This document shows positions 1 through 8,650 of a stretch of DNA of 64,000 nt, piece by piece. The first letter of the stretch is position 1; the number at the start of each line of letters is the position of its first letter. Source of the DNA: Streptomyces sp. CCM_MD2014 (GTDB lineage: Bacteria; Actinomycetota; Actinomycetes; Streptomycetales; Streptomycetaceae); assembly GCF_000772045.1 (NCBI RefSeq), contig NZ_CP009754.1, positions 7,192,001 to 7,256,000 of the forward strand. Direction: 5' to 3'. A model generated the notes under the pieces. The model was not told the origin of the DNA and did not search any database. It was given only the letters and a program-made list of their open reading frames with translations. The position numbers and the translations under genes were made by a program.

Positions 1-142
1 CCGGACCATTGTCGGGGGTGCCCGGTCGTGCGGTTGACCTGCACCCTTCCCCGAGGGGCGTCCTGAGCGTCCGCTTAGGATGGTCCCGGTCCCCCGTACG
101 ACGACGCCGCGCGTACCACCACGCACCACCCAGGAGCCCCCC

Positions 143-610
143 GTGACCGCCGAAGCGCCCGCCGCCCCCGTCCCGTCCGCCCTGCCGTACGGCCGGCTCG
201 TCCCCGTCACCGTCCACTTCGACGACCTGGACGCCCTCGGGCTGCTGCACAACGCCCGCTACCCCGTGCTGGTCGAGCGGGCCTGGACCGAGCTGTGGGC
301 CGGGCACGGCGTCCGGTTCGAGGGCGACTGGGACGCGGCCGGCGACGCCTGCAACGCGGTCAGGGAACTGACGATCGGCTACGAGGCGCCGGTCACCCGG
401 CCGGGCACGTACGCCGTCCACCTGTGGCTGGACCGGCTCGGCACCACCGGGCTGACCTACGGCTTCCGGTTCTGCTCGGCGGACGGCGCCGCCACCTACG
501 CCCGCGGCGCCCGGGTGCTGGTGCGGCTGGACTCCCGGACGCTGCGTCCGGCGCCGTGGAGCGAGGCGTTCAGGACCGCCGGCCGGGCACTTCTGCGGCC
601 GACGGACTGA
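143..610 (+). CDS. Acyl-CoA thioesterase, hot-dog fold (4HBT family)
   Basis: A 155-residue cytoplasmic protein predicted to hydrolyse acyl-CoA or acyl-ACP thioesters. The sequence VHFDDLDALGLLHNARY near residue 26 matches the 4HBT/YbgC signature, in which the Asp after 'H(N)AR' or the Asp-rich lead-in is catalytic. Length fits the family. I start it at the GTG at 143, because CAGGAG lies a few bases upstream and the residues encoded between 80 and 142 are Pro/Thr/Arg-rich and unlike the family. The gene converges on the MFS gene and overlaps its 3' end by about 40 bases. The substrate is not evident. Confidence 0.85.
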   Translation: MTAEAPAAPVPSALPYGRLVPVTVHFDDLDALGLLHNARYPVLVERAWTELWAGHGVRFEGDWDAAGDACNAVRELTIGYEAPVTRPGTYAVHLWLDRLGTTGLTYGFRFCSADGAATYARGARVLVRLDSRTLRPAPWSEAFRTAGRALLRPTD

Positions 611-1781
611 TCGTCGGCCGGTTCCGGTCCCCGGCCCGCAGCACCCGTGCGAACACCACGAGGCAGCAGGCCAGCACGGTCACCAGGCCGAAGGACACCA
701 CCAGGCTGGTCGCCTGGGCCAGACCGCCGATCGCGCTCGGCGCCACCAGGCCCGAGGTGTACGTGATGGTGGCGACGCCCGCGATGGCCAGGCTGGGGTT
801 GGAGCCGGCGCGGCCGGCCGCGGCGAAGCAGAGCGGGACGACCACGGCGATGCCGAGCCCCATCAGTGCGAAGCCGGTCATCGCCACCGCCGGATGGCCT
901 CCGACCACGACCAGCAGCCCGCCGAGGGTGGCCAGCACCCCGCTCACCCGGACCGTGCGCACCGCGCCGAACCTGTCCACCACCTTGTCGCCGACGAGCC
1001 GGCTCAGCGCCATGGTCAGTGTGAAGCCCGTCGTGCACGCCGCCGCGAGACCGGCCGAGGTCTCCAGCTCGTCCCGCAGGTAGACCGCCGACCAGTCCAG
1101 GCTCGCGCCCTCGGCGAAGACCGCGCAGAAGCCCACCGCGCCGATCAGCAGCGCCGACCTCGGGGGGAGCGCGAACCGGGGCGGCGGGTCCTCGTCCTCG
1201 GCGGGCTGCAGGTCCAGCACCCACGCGCAGGCGACCAGGCCCGTCACGGTCAGCACGGCGGCGGCGAGGACGTGATGCGTGCGGGCGTCCGTGCCCAGGT
1301 GGGCGGCGAGCGTGCCGGCCGCCGATCCGATCAGCGCGCCCGCGCTCCACATGCCGTGCAGCCCGGACATGATCGACTTGTCGAGGCGGTTCTCGATCTC
1401 GACGCCGAGCGCGTTCATCGCCACGTCCGACATGCCCGCCGCGGCCCCGTAGACGAACAGGGCGAGGCACAGCGCGACCAGGTTCGGGGCGAGGGAGGGC
1501 AGCACCAGCGCCAGCGTCCACAGCGCCAGCAGGAAGCGCAGGGCGGTCCGGGCACCGAAACGGTGCGTGACCCGGCCGGCCAGCGGCATGGCGAGGGAGG
1601 CGCCGAGCGCGGGGAAGGCGAGCGCCAGCCCCAACTGGCCCGCGCTCACGTCGGCGTGGTCCTGGATCCACGGCACGCGGGTCGCGAAGGAGCCGGTGAC
1701 GGAGCCGTGCACGGCGAACACGGCCGCCACCGCGTACCGGGCGCGCTTCACCTCGCCTCGCCCGTAGGTCCCTGTGCTCAT
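570..1781 (-). CDS. MFS transporter
   Basis: A 403-residue inner-membrane major facilitator protein with about 12 hydrophobic segments, beginning with a short positively charged N-terminus and the segment AVAAVFAVHGSVTG. The loop between helices 2 and 3 (AGRVTHRFGARTAL, about residues 68-81) is the MFS motif A region. It resembles the 'fucose permease/YbjJ-like' MFS group, but the substrate cannot be read from sequence. It is divergent from the ROK-regulator gene at 1914, and the shared 130-base interval carries a palindrome (1838-1860). Repression by the ROK protein is therefore likely, perhaps in response to a sugar. Confidence 0.9.
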   Translation of the reverse strand: MSTGTYGRGEVKRARYAVAAVFAVHGSVTGSFATRVPWIQDHADVSAGQLGLALAFPALGASLAMPLAGRVTHRFGARTALRFLLALWTLALVLPSLAPNLVALCLALFVYGAAAGMSDVAMNALGVEIENRLDKSIMSGLHGMWSAGALIGSAAGTLAAHLGTDARTHHVLAAAVLTVTGLVACAWVLDLQPAEDEDPPPRFALPPRSALLIGAVGFCAVFAEGASLDWSAVYLRDELETSAGLAAACTTGFTLTMALSRLVGDKVVDRFGAVRTVRVSGVLATLGGLLVVVGGHPAVAMTGFALMGLGIAVVVPLCFAAAGRAGSNPSLAIAGVATITYTSGLVAPSAIGGLAQATSLVVSFGLVTVLACCLVVFARVLRAGDRNRPTISPSAAEVPGRRS

Positions 1782-1837
1782 GGTCCACCCCTCCGTGTCC
1801 TCGGTGCGCGGCAGCGTGTGGCAGCGCGCGGCGTAAA

Positions 1838-1860
1838 CTATCAGGGAGCCTGCCTGATAG
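1838..1860. promoter_or_regulatory. Palindromic operator between MFS and ROK genes
   Basis: CTATCAGG and CCTGATAG form a perfect 8-bp inverted repeat around a 7-base spacer. The site lies about 55 bases from each divergent start codon, where a repressor could control both promoters. The neighbouring ROK protein with an N-terminal winged helix is the obvious candidate ligand. Binding is inferred from position and symmetry only. Confidence 0.6.
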
Positions 1861-1913
1861 ATAGTGCATTACCGGCGTGAGCCTCCGCGCCACCGATCTG
1901 GAAGGATCCCGGC

Positions 1914-3113
1914 ATGCCCGCATCCCCGAGCACCGCCCGGGCCATCAACGACCGGCTCGCCCTCCATCTGCTCCAGCAGGAGGGCCCGTTGACGGCAGGC
2001 CAGTTGAAGAGGCTGACCGGCCTGTCCCGGCCCACCGTCGCCGACCTCGTCGAACGCCTCACCGCGTCCGGACTGATCGAGGTGGCCGGGGAGTCCGGCG
2101 AGCAGCGCCGCGGGCCCAACGCCAAGCTGTACGGCATCGTCGCCGAGCGCGCGTACCTCGCCGCCCTCGACGTGCGCACCGAGGGCGTCGCCGTGCTCGT
2201 CTCCGACCTGCTCGGCCGGGTCCTCGCCGAGGGCTCCGTGCCCATCGACGACCACTCCGGCACCGGTCCCGCGGTGGAGCAGGCGGTGAGCCTGGTCGAG
2301 CGCGCGGTGAAGGAGGCCGGCGCCGACCGGCTGCACACCGTCGGCATCGGCGCGCCCGGCCTGATCGACCCCGTCGGCGGCGAACTGCGCGACTCCTCCG
2401 GGCTGCCCGAGTGGCACCGCCGGCTGATGGCCGCGCTCCAGGAGAAGTTCCCCGAGGCCCGGGTCGGCGTCGAGAACGAGACCAACCTCGCCGCCCTGGC
2501 CGAACAGCGCGACGGCGCGGCCCGGGACCGCGACACCTTCGTCCTGCTGTGGCTGGGCCTCGGCATCGGCGCCGCCGTCGTCCTCGACGGCACCCTGCGC
2601 CGGGGTGTCTCCGGGGGAGCGGGCGAGATCGGCTTCATGCCGGTGCCGGGCACCGCGGGCCTGCCGTCCGCCACCGACTGCGACGGCGGCTTCCACTCCG
2701 TGGCGGGGGCGGCGGCGGTGACCGTTCTGGCGGCGGAGCACGGGCTGACGGCACCGCCCACCGGGCCCGAGCCGGACGCCGCCGCCCTGGTCAGGGAGGC
2801 GGTACGCCGTTCGGCCTCCGGCGCCGATCCGGCCGCCGAACGGTTCCTCGACGCCCTCGCCGACCGCGTCGTCCTGGGTGCCGCCGCCGTCGTCTCCGTC
2901 CTCGACCCCGGCTGCCTGGTCCTCGCCGGCGAGATCGGCCGGGCCGGCGCCGACGCCCTCGCCGACCGGGTCCAGCACCGCCTCGCCCGGATGTCGCCGC
3001 TGGCCACGGAGGTACGGCCCAGCACCCTGGGCGGCGGCGCGGTCCTGCGCGGCGCCCTGCTGACCGCCCGCGACCGGGCCCAGGACGACCTCTTCGCCCC
3101 ACCGGAGCGGTAA
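1914..3113 (+). CDS. ROK-family transcriptional regulator
   Basis: A 399-residue protein with an N-terminal winged helix-turn-helix (residues about 10-65, including LTGLSRPTVADLVERL as recognition helix) followed by a ROK sugar-kinase-like domain. The glycine-rich LWLGLGIGAAVVLDG and GVSGGAGEIGF segments (about residues 210-245) match the ROK signature. In place of the usual ROK zinc-binding CGxxGCxE loop it has only a partial Cys pattern (TDCDGGFHS), so zinc binding and kinase activity are doubtful. It most likely represses the divergent MFS gene and itself in response to a sugar, through the palindrome at 1838-1860. Confidence 0.9.
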   Translation: MPASPSTARAINDRLALHLLQQEGPLTAGQLKRLTGLSRPTVADLVERLTASGLIEVAGESGEQRRGPNAKLYGIVAERAYLAALDVRTEGVAVLVSDLLGRVLAEGSVPIDDHSGTGPAVEQAVSLVERAVKEAGADRLHTVGIGAPGLIDPVGGELRDSSGLPEWHRRLMAALQEKFPEARVGVENETNLAALAEQRDGAARDRDTFVLLWLGLGIGAAVVLDGTLRRGVSGGAGEIGFMPVPGTAGLPSATDCDGGFHSVAGAAAVTVLAAEHGLTAPPTGPEPDAAALVREAVRRSASGADPAAERFLDALADRVVLGAAAVVSVLDPGCLVLAGEIGRAGADALADRVQHRLARMSPLATEVRPSTLGGGAVLRGALLTARDRAQDDLFAPPER

Positions 3114-3187
3114 CCCGCGGCGCTTCGGGCGGACGCGGTGGTGCGCCCGGGGTGCGCCGCCGTTGCGCCGGTGGCGCACCGGTGTCC

Positions 3188-3622
3188 TCAGGGCGCCGAC
3201 TGCCGCCCCGCCGGGTCCGGCTCCCGGAACGCCGTGCCGTCCGCCGCCGACCACACCAGGGCCGCCGGGAGCAGGACCGCCGCGCCCAGCAGGCTCATGA
3301 AGCCCGCGGCGCTCGCCGCCGACAGGGGCCCCAGGTGCGAGGCGTGGAACAGGAGGTGGGCGACGGAGGAGACCAGGTAGGCGGTCAGCGCCGTGAGCAC
3401 CAGGCGGCGTTCCATCGTCGCCGCCGCCGCGCACAGCACCACGGCGAGCGCGAGGGACGCGCCGCCGAAGTCCCGGAGCAGGTGCTCGTTGTAGGGCGGC
3501 AGGTGCGACACCCAGGGCCACTTCCAGAACAGCTCCGGCAGCAGCAGGACCCACAGCCCCAGCAGCACCTGGCTGCCCGCGAGCACTCCCAGCCCCGCCC
3601 GCAGCCACGCCCGTCTGCTCAT
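3188..3622 (-). CDS. Small four-helix membrane protein (DoxX-like)
   Basis: A 144-residue protein with about four membrane spans: WLRAGLGVLAGSQVLLGLWVLL at the N-terminus, then segments around residues 50-70, 75-95 and 105-125. No catalytic motif is visible. Its ATG overlaps the stop codon of the upstream reductase gene (ATGA, 3619-3622), so the two are translationally coupled and probably work together. The layout resembles DoxX/DUF4345-like membrane proteins found with SDR enzymes, but I do not assign a reaction. Confidence 0.75.
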   Translation of the reverse strand: MSRRAWLRAGLGVLAGSQVLLGLWVLLLPELFWKWPWVSHLPPYNEHLLRDFGGASLALAVVLCAAAATMERRLVLTALTAYLVSSVAHLLFHASHLGPLSAASAAGFMSLLGAAVLLPAALVWSAADGTAFREPDPAGRQSAP

Positions 3623-4383
3623 CCGCGCCGCCCGCCCTCCCCGCCGCCGAACCGCCCCGTCAGATACTCCTCGAACGTGCGCCTGCCGACCGCGTGCCCG
3701 GGCGCGAGATGCCCGCCCGCGCGGAAGGCGTGGTAAGTCTTCCCCGCCAGCGGCACGTTCACCACGGCCCGCCGGCGTCCCGTCGCGCCCAGGTAGGCGC
3801 GGGCCAGCGACTCGACGGTGCGCACCTCGGGGCCTCCCATGTCCGCCACCCGGCCCGCGGGTCCGCCCCGGGCCAGTTCCGCGAGCCGGTCCGCGACCTC
3901 CGCCGCTTCCACCGGCTGGTCGGAGGCATGGGCGGGCAGCACCACGACCGGCAGCCCGGCCAGGGCCCCGAGCACCCGCACCACCAGGTCGTGGAACTGG
4001 GTCGCCCGCAGCACCGTCCACCCGAGGCCCGACTCCTCCACCAGCTTCTCGACCGCGAGCTTGGTCCGGTAGTAGCCGAGCGGCACCCGGTCGACGCCGA
4101 CGATCGAGATGAAGACCAGGTGGGTCACCCCGGCCCGCCGCGCCGCCGCGACCAGGTTCGCGGCCGACCGCTCGTCCCCGCCGCGCTGCGTGGTCGCACA
4201 GTGCACGACCGTGTCGACCCCGGCGAGTGCCGTCTCCAGGCCGTCGCCGCCCTCGCGGAGGTCGACGGCGTACGGCTCGCTGTGCCGGCTGAGCACCCGC
4301 ACGTCGTGCCCGTCGGCACGCAGCCGTTGCGTCACGAGCCGGCCGAGCGTGCCGGTGCCGCCGGTCACCAGGATCGTGGTCAT
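3619..4383 (-). CDS. NAD(P)-binding atypical SDR / NmrA-like reductase
   Basis: A 254-residue Rossmann-fold protein. The N-terminal ILVTGGTGTLGRLV (residues 4-17) is the GxxGxxG dinucleotide-binding loop of atypical short-chain dehydrogenases, and YYRTKLAVEKLVEESG (about 105-120) is the YxxxK-containing helix in the extended, NmrA-like form. The family includes NAD(P)H-dependent reductases and redox-sensing non-enzymatic members. It is the first gene of a two-gene operon, coupled by ATGA to a small membrane protein. Substrate unknown. Confidence 0.85.
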   Translation of the reverse strand: MTTILVTGGTGTLGRLVTQRLRADGHDVRVLSRHSEPYAVDLREGGDGLETALAGVDTVVHCATTQRGGDERSAANLVAAARRAGVTHLVFISIVGVDRVPLGYYRTKLAVEKLVEESGLGWTVLRATQFHDLVVRVLGALAGLPVVVLPAHASDQPVEAAEVADRLAELARGGPAGRVADMGGPEVRTVESLARAYLGATGRRRAVVNVPLAGKTYHAFRAGGHLAPGHAVGRRTFEEYLTGRFGGGEGGRRG

Positions 4384-4488
4384 GCGATGTAGCCCCCTGC
4401 CGGACGTGGGCGTGTCGTTCGCCCATCACACCGTGGCGCAGCCCGAAGGGCAACGCACCCCGCCCATGCCCGGCAGGGCGCGTTGGGG

Positions 4489-4532
4489 GGACCCGGCGGC
4501 GGGCAAGGGCCTTCGTCACCGCCGCCGGGTCC
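4489..4532 (-). terminator. Hairpin terminator after the large chitinase gene
   Basis: Two perfect 14-base arms (4489-4502 and 4519-4532) flank a 16-base loop, 15 bases past the chitinase stop codon in the direction of transcription. No U-tract follows, as is usual for streptomycete terminators. Confidence 0.65.
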
Positions 4533-4546
4533 GTTTCGGGTGGGGG

Positions 4547-6916
4547 TCAGCAGGCGCCGAGGTCCTGCCAGACACCCCATTCACCGGTGGTTCCGGGCTC
4601 CTCGCCCTTCGTCCACCACTTGGACTTCCACGTGTGCCCGTGGTGCGACACGGTGGTGCCACCGCCGTACGACGCGGCCGCGTCCCAGGCCGGGGCCGCG
4701 CACTGCCCGGTGCCGTCCGTCGGGCTGGGGCCGGGGGTCGGGGACTGGGTGTCGGTGGGTGTGGGCGTCGGCGACTGCGTGCCCGGGTCCACCACCGTCG
4801 TGCCCCGGGCGAGGTCGCCGGCCAGGGCGTACGTCGTGCCGTCGATCGTCACCGTCCAGTTCGACGGGGTCGACACGGGCAGGTAGTAGTTGAACGCCAG
4901 GTCGACGGTCGCGCCCGGCGCGAGCGACTGCCACGCCGGCAGCTTCGTCGACACTCGGTGGAAGTCACCCTTCAGACCGCCGGCGTTGCCGCCCGTGTGG
5001 TCGCTGCTGATGACCTTGGTCCCGAAACCGGACTGGTCGGAGGCGTTCCCCGGGGCCGAGGTCCCGTAGTCGAACTGGAACTCCGTGCCGCCCGGCAGCG
5101 CGGTCTTGGTGCGGTTCGTGATCCGCAGCTTGGGCGTGATCGGGTAGTTGGAGTCGCCCAGCTTGAAGTCCGTGAACTCCACGTCCACGTTCACGGCTTC
5201 CGCCGGCAGGTCCGCGTTCGACTTCTTCGCGCCGTACGGAGCGGCCGACTTGAACGTGTCGTACATCAGCGAGGTGAGGGTGTCGCCCATCTCGTACTGG
5301 CCCTTGGCGGCGTTCCAGCCGTAGTCGCCGGCCAGCTCCCAGATCATCGCGCCGCCGATGCCGCGGTCCGCCACGTAGTCGGCCTTGGCCCCGACCGACT
5401 GCTCGTCCTCGGTGGACAGGAAGACCTTCTTCTCGGCGTTCCACAGCCAGGGCGCGACCAGCGTCGCGTCGTACTTGCGGGCGTAGGTGCCCGTCAGCTT
5501 CGTGTCCGCCGGGAAGCCGTAGTCGGTGACGTAGTCGCCGACGATGCCCTTCTCCAGGTTCTTGGCGTGCCACATCGGGTTGGAGCCCGCCGGGGACTCC
5601 TTGCCGTTGGTGTCGAGGTCGTGCCAGAGGTTGTCGATGCCGACGGCGCCGTCCCCGCACTTGGTCAGGCCGGAGCCCGCCGGGCAGGCGGACGCGGCGG
5701 CCTTGCCCCACAGGCCGTCGGTGCCGCCCTGGACGTTCTTGTGGCCGCGGGTGTAGTACGGCAGCCCGATGTTGATGCGGCCGGCCGGCATCGAGCCCCG
5801 GAAGTAGTGGTAGGCCCAGTCGGTGTTGAGGTAGCCGATGCCGCCGTACTGGGCGCTGCCGTAGACGCCCGCAGCGGCCAGTTCGGCGTCCTTGCCGTCG
5901 TCGAAGAGCGAGGCGTTCGGGCCGACGTACTCGTTCCAGGCGCCGTGCAGGTCGTACGACATGATGTTGACGTAGTCCAGGTACTTCTGGACCTGGAAGG
6001 TCTCCATGCCGCGCAGCAGGTACCCCGAGGACGGCGCGGCCACGGACAGCAGATAGTGCCGGCCGTCCGCGGCGCCCGCGCGGTCGAGCTTCTCGCGCAG
6101 CGTCTTCATCAGCGCCGCGTAGCCCTTGACCAGCCCGGCCCGGCGGCCGTTCGCGAAGGACCAGTCGAGCGGGTTGCCCGCGTCCTTCATCGTCGTCGGG
6201 TACTCGTAGTCGATGTCGACGCCGTTGAAGCCGTACTTCCGGACGAAGTCGACCGCCGAGTCGGCGAAGGTGTCGATGCCGGCCTGGTTGACCGAGCCGT
6301 CGGCGTTGGTGGCCATCGAGTAGAAGCCGCCGGAGTCCACACGCGAGCCGTCGTCGGCGAAGTAGCCGCCCGTCTCGGCCCAGCCGCCCACCGAGATCAT
6401 CGTCTTGACGTCCGGGTGCTGCTTCTTGAACTTGTTGAGCAGGTTGAAGTGGCCCTTGTAGGGCAGGTCCGGGTCCATCTCGGCGCCCGCGACCCCGGGC
6501 CAGGTCATGCCGGTGGCCGCGTTCTTCTCGCCGTCCGAGCCGACGGAGAGCCTGTTGCCGCCGTCGACGTGGGCGAAGGCGTAGTTGATGTGGGTGATCT
6601 TGTCCCACGGGATGTCCGAGGCGAGGTAGGCCGGCTTGCCGTCCTTGCCCGTGCGCCAGCCGGTGAAGTAGCCGATCACCCGGCGCGGGTGGTCGGCGCC
6701 CATCTTCTCCCGGCCCGCGGAGTCGTAGACCGAGCAGTAGGGGACGTCGGCACCGGGCGTTTGGTACAGGCCGTCGGGGCGGCAGGACTCCTGGCCGGCG
6801 GCCTGGGAGGCGGTCGCCGGGAGGCCGGCGAGCAGCAGGCCGGCGACGGCGGCCGCCGCCGCGAACAGGGCCGGCCCGGCTCTGTGGCGGGATCTGGAGC
6901 GTGAGGGGGAAGGCAC
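4547..6916 (-). CDS. Secreted modular chitinase, GH18 with C-terminal CBM5/12
   Basis: A 789-residue extracellular endochitinase. A Sec signal peptide (Arg-rich start, hydrophobic core, cleavage near QAAG) precedes the GH18 barrel. The catalytic motif DxxDxDxE is present as GVDIDYEYP with Glu near residue 238. After the barrel comes a beta-sandwich module of about 130 residues, a Thr/Pro linker with TQSPTP repeats, and a C-terminal CBM5/12 carrying the SKWWTKGEEPG signature. I start at the GTG at 6916, preceded by GGAGAGG; the longer reading frame would put about 50 non-signal-like residues ahead. The promoter region carries two 12-bp repeats typical of chitin-induced, DasR-linked chitinase genes. 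Confidence 0.95.
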   Translation of the reverse strand: MPSPSRSRSRHRAGPALFAAAAAVAGLLLAGLPATASQAAGQESCRPDGLYQTPGADVPYCSVYDSAGREKMGADHPRRVIGYFTGWRTGKDGKPAYLASDIPWDKITHINYAFAHVDGGNRLSVGSDGEKNAATGMTWPGVAGAEMDPDLPYKGHFNLLNKFKKQHPDVKTMISVGGWAETGGYFADDGSRVDSGGFYSMATNADGSVNQAGIDTFADSAVDFVRKYGFNGVDIDYEYPTTMKDAGNPLDWSFANGRRAGLVKGYAALMKTLREKLDRAGAADGRHYLLSVAAPSSGYLLRGMETFQVQKYLDYVNIMSYDLHGAWNEYVGPNASLFDDGKDAELAAAGVYGSAQYGGIGYLNTDWAYHYFRGSMPAGRINIGLPYYTRGHKNVQGGTDGLWGKAAASACPAGSGLTKCGDGAVGIDNLWHDLDTNGKESPAGSNPMWHAKNLEKGIVGDYVTDYGFPADTKLTGTYARKYDATLVAPWLWNAEKKVFLSTEDEQSVGAKADYVADRGIGGAMIWELAGDYGWNAAKGQYEMGDTLTSLMYDTFKSAAPYGAKKSNADLPAEAVNVDVEFTDFKLGDSNYPITPKLRITNRTKTALPGGTEFQFDYGTSAPGNASDQSGFGTKVISSDHTGGNAGGLKGDFHRVSTKLPAWQSLAPGATVDLAFNYYLPVSTPSNWTVTIDGTTYALAGDLARGTTVVDPGTQSPTPTPTDTQSPTPGPSPTDGTGQCAAPAWDAAASYGGGTTVSHHGHTWKSKWWTKGEEPGTTGEWGVWQDLGAC

Positions 6917-6955
6917 AGTCGGTTCCTCTCCACGGAAGTTGCGCAGACAGTAGAG

Positions 6956-6989
6956 AGGACTAGACCAGTGAGTCAATAGGTATGGACCA
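6956..6989 (-). promoter_or_regulatory. Chitinase-type paired 12-bp direct repeats
   Basis: On the minus strand TGGTCCATACCT (6989-6978) and TGGTCTAGTCCT (6967-6956) are two 12-bp direct repeats whose starts are 22 bases apart, just upstream of the chitinase GTG. This is the known arrangement in Streptomyces chitinase promoters (consensus near TGGTCTAGACCT), which mediates chitin induction and overlaps DasR 'dre' sequences. The same pair with the same spacing precedes the second chitinase at 21855-21888. Confidence 0.8.
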
Positions 6990-7122
6990 ATCTCAAGGCG
7001 ACGGCGCGGCCGCCCAGTTGGCGCCATCCCAGACCGGCGATGACCACCCTGTGAGCCACTCCACACACTCCGTTCGCATGAAGGCGGATCAGGCGTGGCA
7101 CACTGGCCCTGTACCAGAAGCA

Positions 7123-7249
7123 GCGCACTCCGGGGTCGGTGAAAGTCCGAACCGGCGGTTACAGTCCGCGACCCGGTCGCCTCCAGCGACCGGTTGACCA
7201 GGTGAAATTCCTGGACCGACGGTTAAAGTCCGGATGGGAGGCAGTGCGC
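7123..7249 (+). ncRNA. FMN riboswitch (RFN element)
   Basis: The closing helix pairs GCGCACT (7123-7129) with AGTGCGC (7243-7249). Between them are the conserved RFN blocks: CCGGGGTCGGTGAAAGTCCGA, ACCGGCGGTTACAGTCCGCGACCC, GGTGAAATTCCTGGACCGAC and GGTTAAAGTCCGGATGGGAG. It lies about 160 bases upstream of ribE on the same strand. On FMN binding it should reduce expression of ribE-ribM-ribBA-ribH. The downstream 7250-7400 segment presumably contains the expression platform; I see no clear intrinsic terminator there. Confidence 0.95.
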
Positions 7250-7406
7250 GGCGGGCGAGCACACGTGCGCGCCGCCGATCTCTGGGGCACGTCCGTCACG
7301 GGCGGGCCCCGTCCGGCGTCGTCGCTCCCGGTGTTCCCGCCCGTCCCTTCTGTCGTTCGTCGACAGCCCCGGAGTCCGTGCCCGAAGAGGCAGGAGGACC
7401 CGGGAA

Positions 7407-8009
7407 GTGTTCACCGGAATCGTCGAAGAGCTGGGCGAGATCACCGCCGTCGAGACCCTCGACGACGCCTGTCGCTTCCGCCTGCGCGGCCCCGCGGTCA
7501 CCGAAGGAGCCCGCCACGGCGACTCCATCGCCGTCAACGGCGTCTGCCTCACCGTCGTCGACCACGAGGGCGACGAGTTCACCGCCGACGTGATGGCCGA
7601 GACGCTGAACCGCTCCAGCCTCGGCGTCCTCGCCGTCGGCTCCCGCGTCAACCTGGAGCGCCCCACCGCCGTCGGCGCCCGGCTCGGCGGTCACATCGTG
7701 CAGGGCCACGTCGACGGCACCGGCGAGATCCTGGAGCGCAAGCCCTCCGAGCACTGGGAGATCGTCAAGATCTCCCTGCCCGCCGACCTCGCCCGCTACG
7801 TCGTGGAGAAGGGCTCCATCACCGTCGACGGCATCAGCCTCACCGTCGTCGACGCGGGACCCGACTTCTTCACCGTGAGCCTCATCCCGACCACCCTCGC
7901 GCTGACCACGCTCGGCATCAAGCAGCCCGGCGACCCGGTCAACCTCGAGGTCGACGTCATCGCCAAGTACGTCGAGCGGCTGCTCGGCACCCAGGGGGGC
8001 ACCCGGTGA
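7407..8009 (+). CDS. ribE: Riboflavin synthase, alpha subunit
   Basis: A 200-residue enzyme that dismutates two 6,7-dimethyl-8-ribityllumazine molecules into riboflavin and a pyrimidine. It has the two tandem lumazine-binding repeats, each with a GTG/G-H signature: N-terminal MFTGIVEELGEI and GGHIVQGHVDGTG (about residues 92-104), then YVVEKGSITVDGISLTVV in the second half. The GTG start at 7407 follows AGGAGG. It is the first gene of the riboswitch-controlled operon and its TGA overlaps the GTG of ribM by four bases. Confidence 0.97.
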   Translation: MFTGIVEELGEITAVETLDDACRFRLRGPAVTEGARHGDSIAVNGVCLTVVDHEGDEFTADVMAETLNRSSLGVLAVGSRVNLERPTAVGARLGGHIVQGHVDGTGEILERKPSEHWEIVKISLPADLARYVVEKGSITVDGISLTVVDAGPDFFTVSLIPTTLALTTLGIKQPGDPVNLEVDVIAKYVERLLGTQGGTR

Positions 8010-8650
8010 ACTGGCTCAACTCCGAGGCGTTCACGCTCTTCGACCAGCACATCAAGTGGTCGGACATGATCGGCAACGTGATCGGTCTGCTCGGCCTCGC
8101 CCTCGGCTGGCGACGCTCGATCTGGACCTGGCCCGTGCAGTTCGTCTCCGGGCTCGTCCTCTTCGCGGCCTTCGCCACCGCCCACCTCTCCGGCAGCGCC
8201 GGCAAGCAGATCGTCGTCATGGTCGTCGCCGCCTGGGGCTTCTGGCAGTGGAACCGCGGCCGGCGGCAGACCCAGGACGGCTCCGTCGCCGTACGGTTCG
8301 CCACCTGGCGCGAACGCGGCGCCCTCGTCGCCGCGGCCGCCGTCGGCACCCTCGCGGTGGGCGCCCTGTTCACCGCCTACCCCACCCTGTCCTGGGACCC
8401 CTGGCCGGACGCGTACATCTTCGTCGGCACCGTCGTCGCCATGTACGCCCAGGCGCGCGGCATGGTCGAGTTCTGGTTCGCCTGGCTGCTGGTCGACCTC
8501 GTCGGCGTCCCGCTGAACTTCGCCAACGGCTTCGCCTTCTCCGGCTTCGTCTACGTCCTCTACGGCGCGCTCGTCCTGTGGGGCCTGCGCGACTGGTGGC
8601 TGCGCTCGCGCAACGCGGCCCGCCCCCTCCCGGAAGGAGCGCCCGCATGA
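8006..8650 (+). CDS. ribM: PnuC-family vitamin transporter, probably riboflavin importer RibM
   Basis: A 214-residue integral membrane protein with about seven hydrophobic segments and the PnuC-type Trp-rich motifs (WGFWQWNRG near residues 80-88, and FWFAWLLVDLVGVPLNF). The family facilitates diffusion of nicotinamide riboside or riboflavin. Because it lies inside an FMN-riboswitch operon, between ribE and ribBA with four-base overlaps on both sides, riboflavin/FMN uptake as described for RibM of Corynebacterium and Streptomyces is much more likely than NAD salvage. Confidence 0.85.
   Translation: MNWLNSEAFTLFDQHIKWSDMIGNVIGLLGLALGWRRSIWTWPVQFVSGLVLFAAFATAHLSGSAGKQIVVMVVAAWGFWQWNRGRRQTQDGSVAVRFATWRERGALVAAAAVGTLAVGALFTAYPTLSWDPWPDAYIFVGTVVAMYAQARGMVEFWFAWLLVDLVGVPLNFANGFAFSGFVYVLYGALVLWGLRDWWLRSRNAARPLPEGAPA

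Noticed and set aside
4109..6904. A 931-codon plus-strand frame opposite the large chitinase
   Set aside because: It is composed of Arg/Val/Gly-rich shadow sequence, and the minus strand carries a complete signal peptide, GH18 and CBM5/12.
8006..8650. Nicotinamide riboside transporter PnuC
   Set aside because: The fold is PnuC, but the gene lies inside the FMN-riboswitch operon with overlaps on both sides, so riboflavin transport is the better call.
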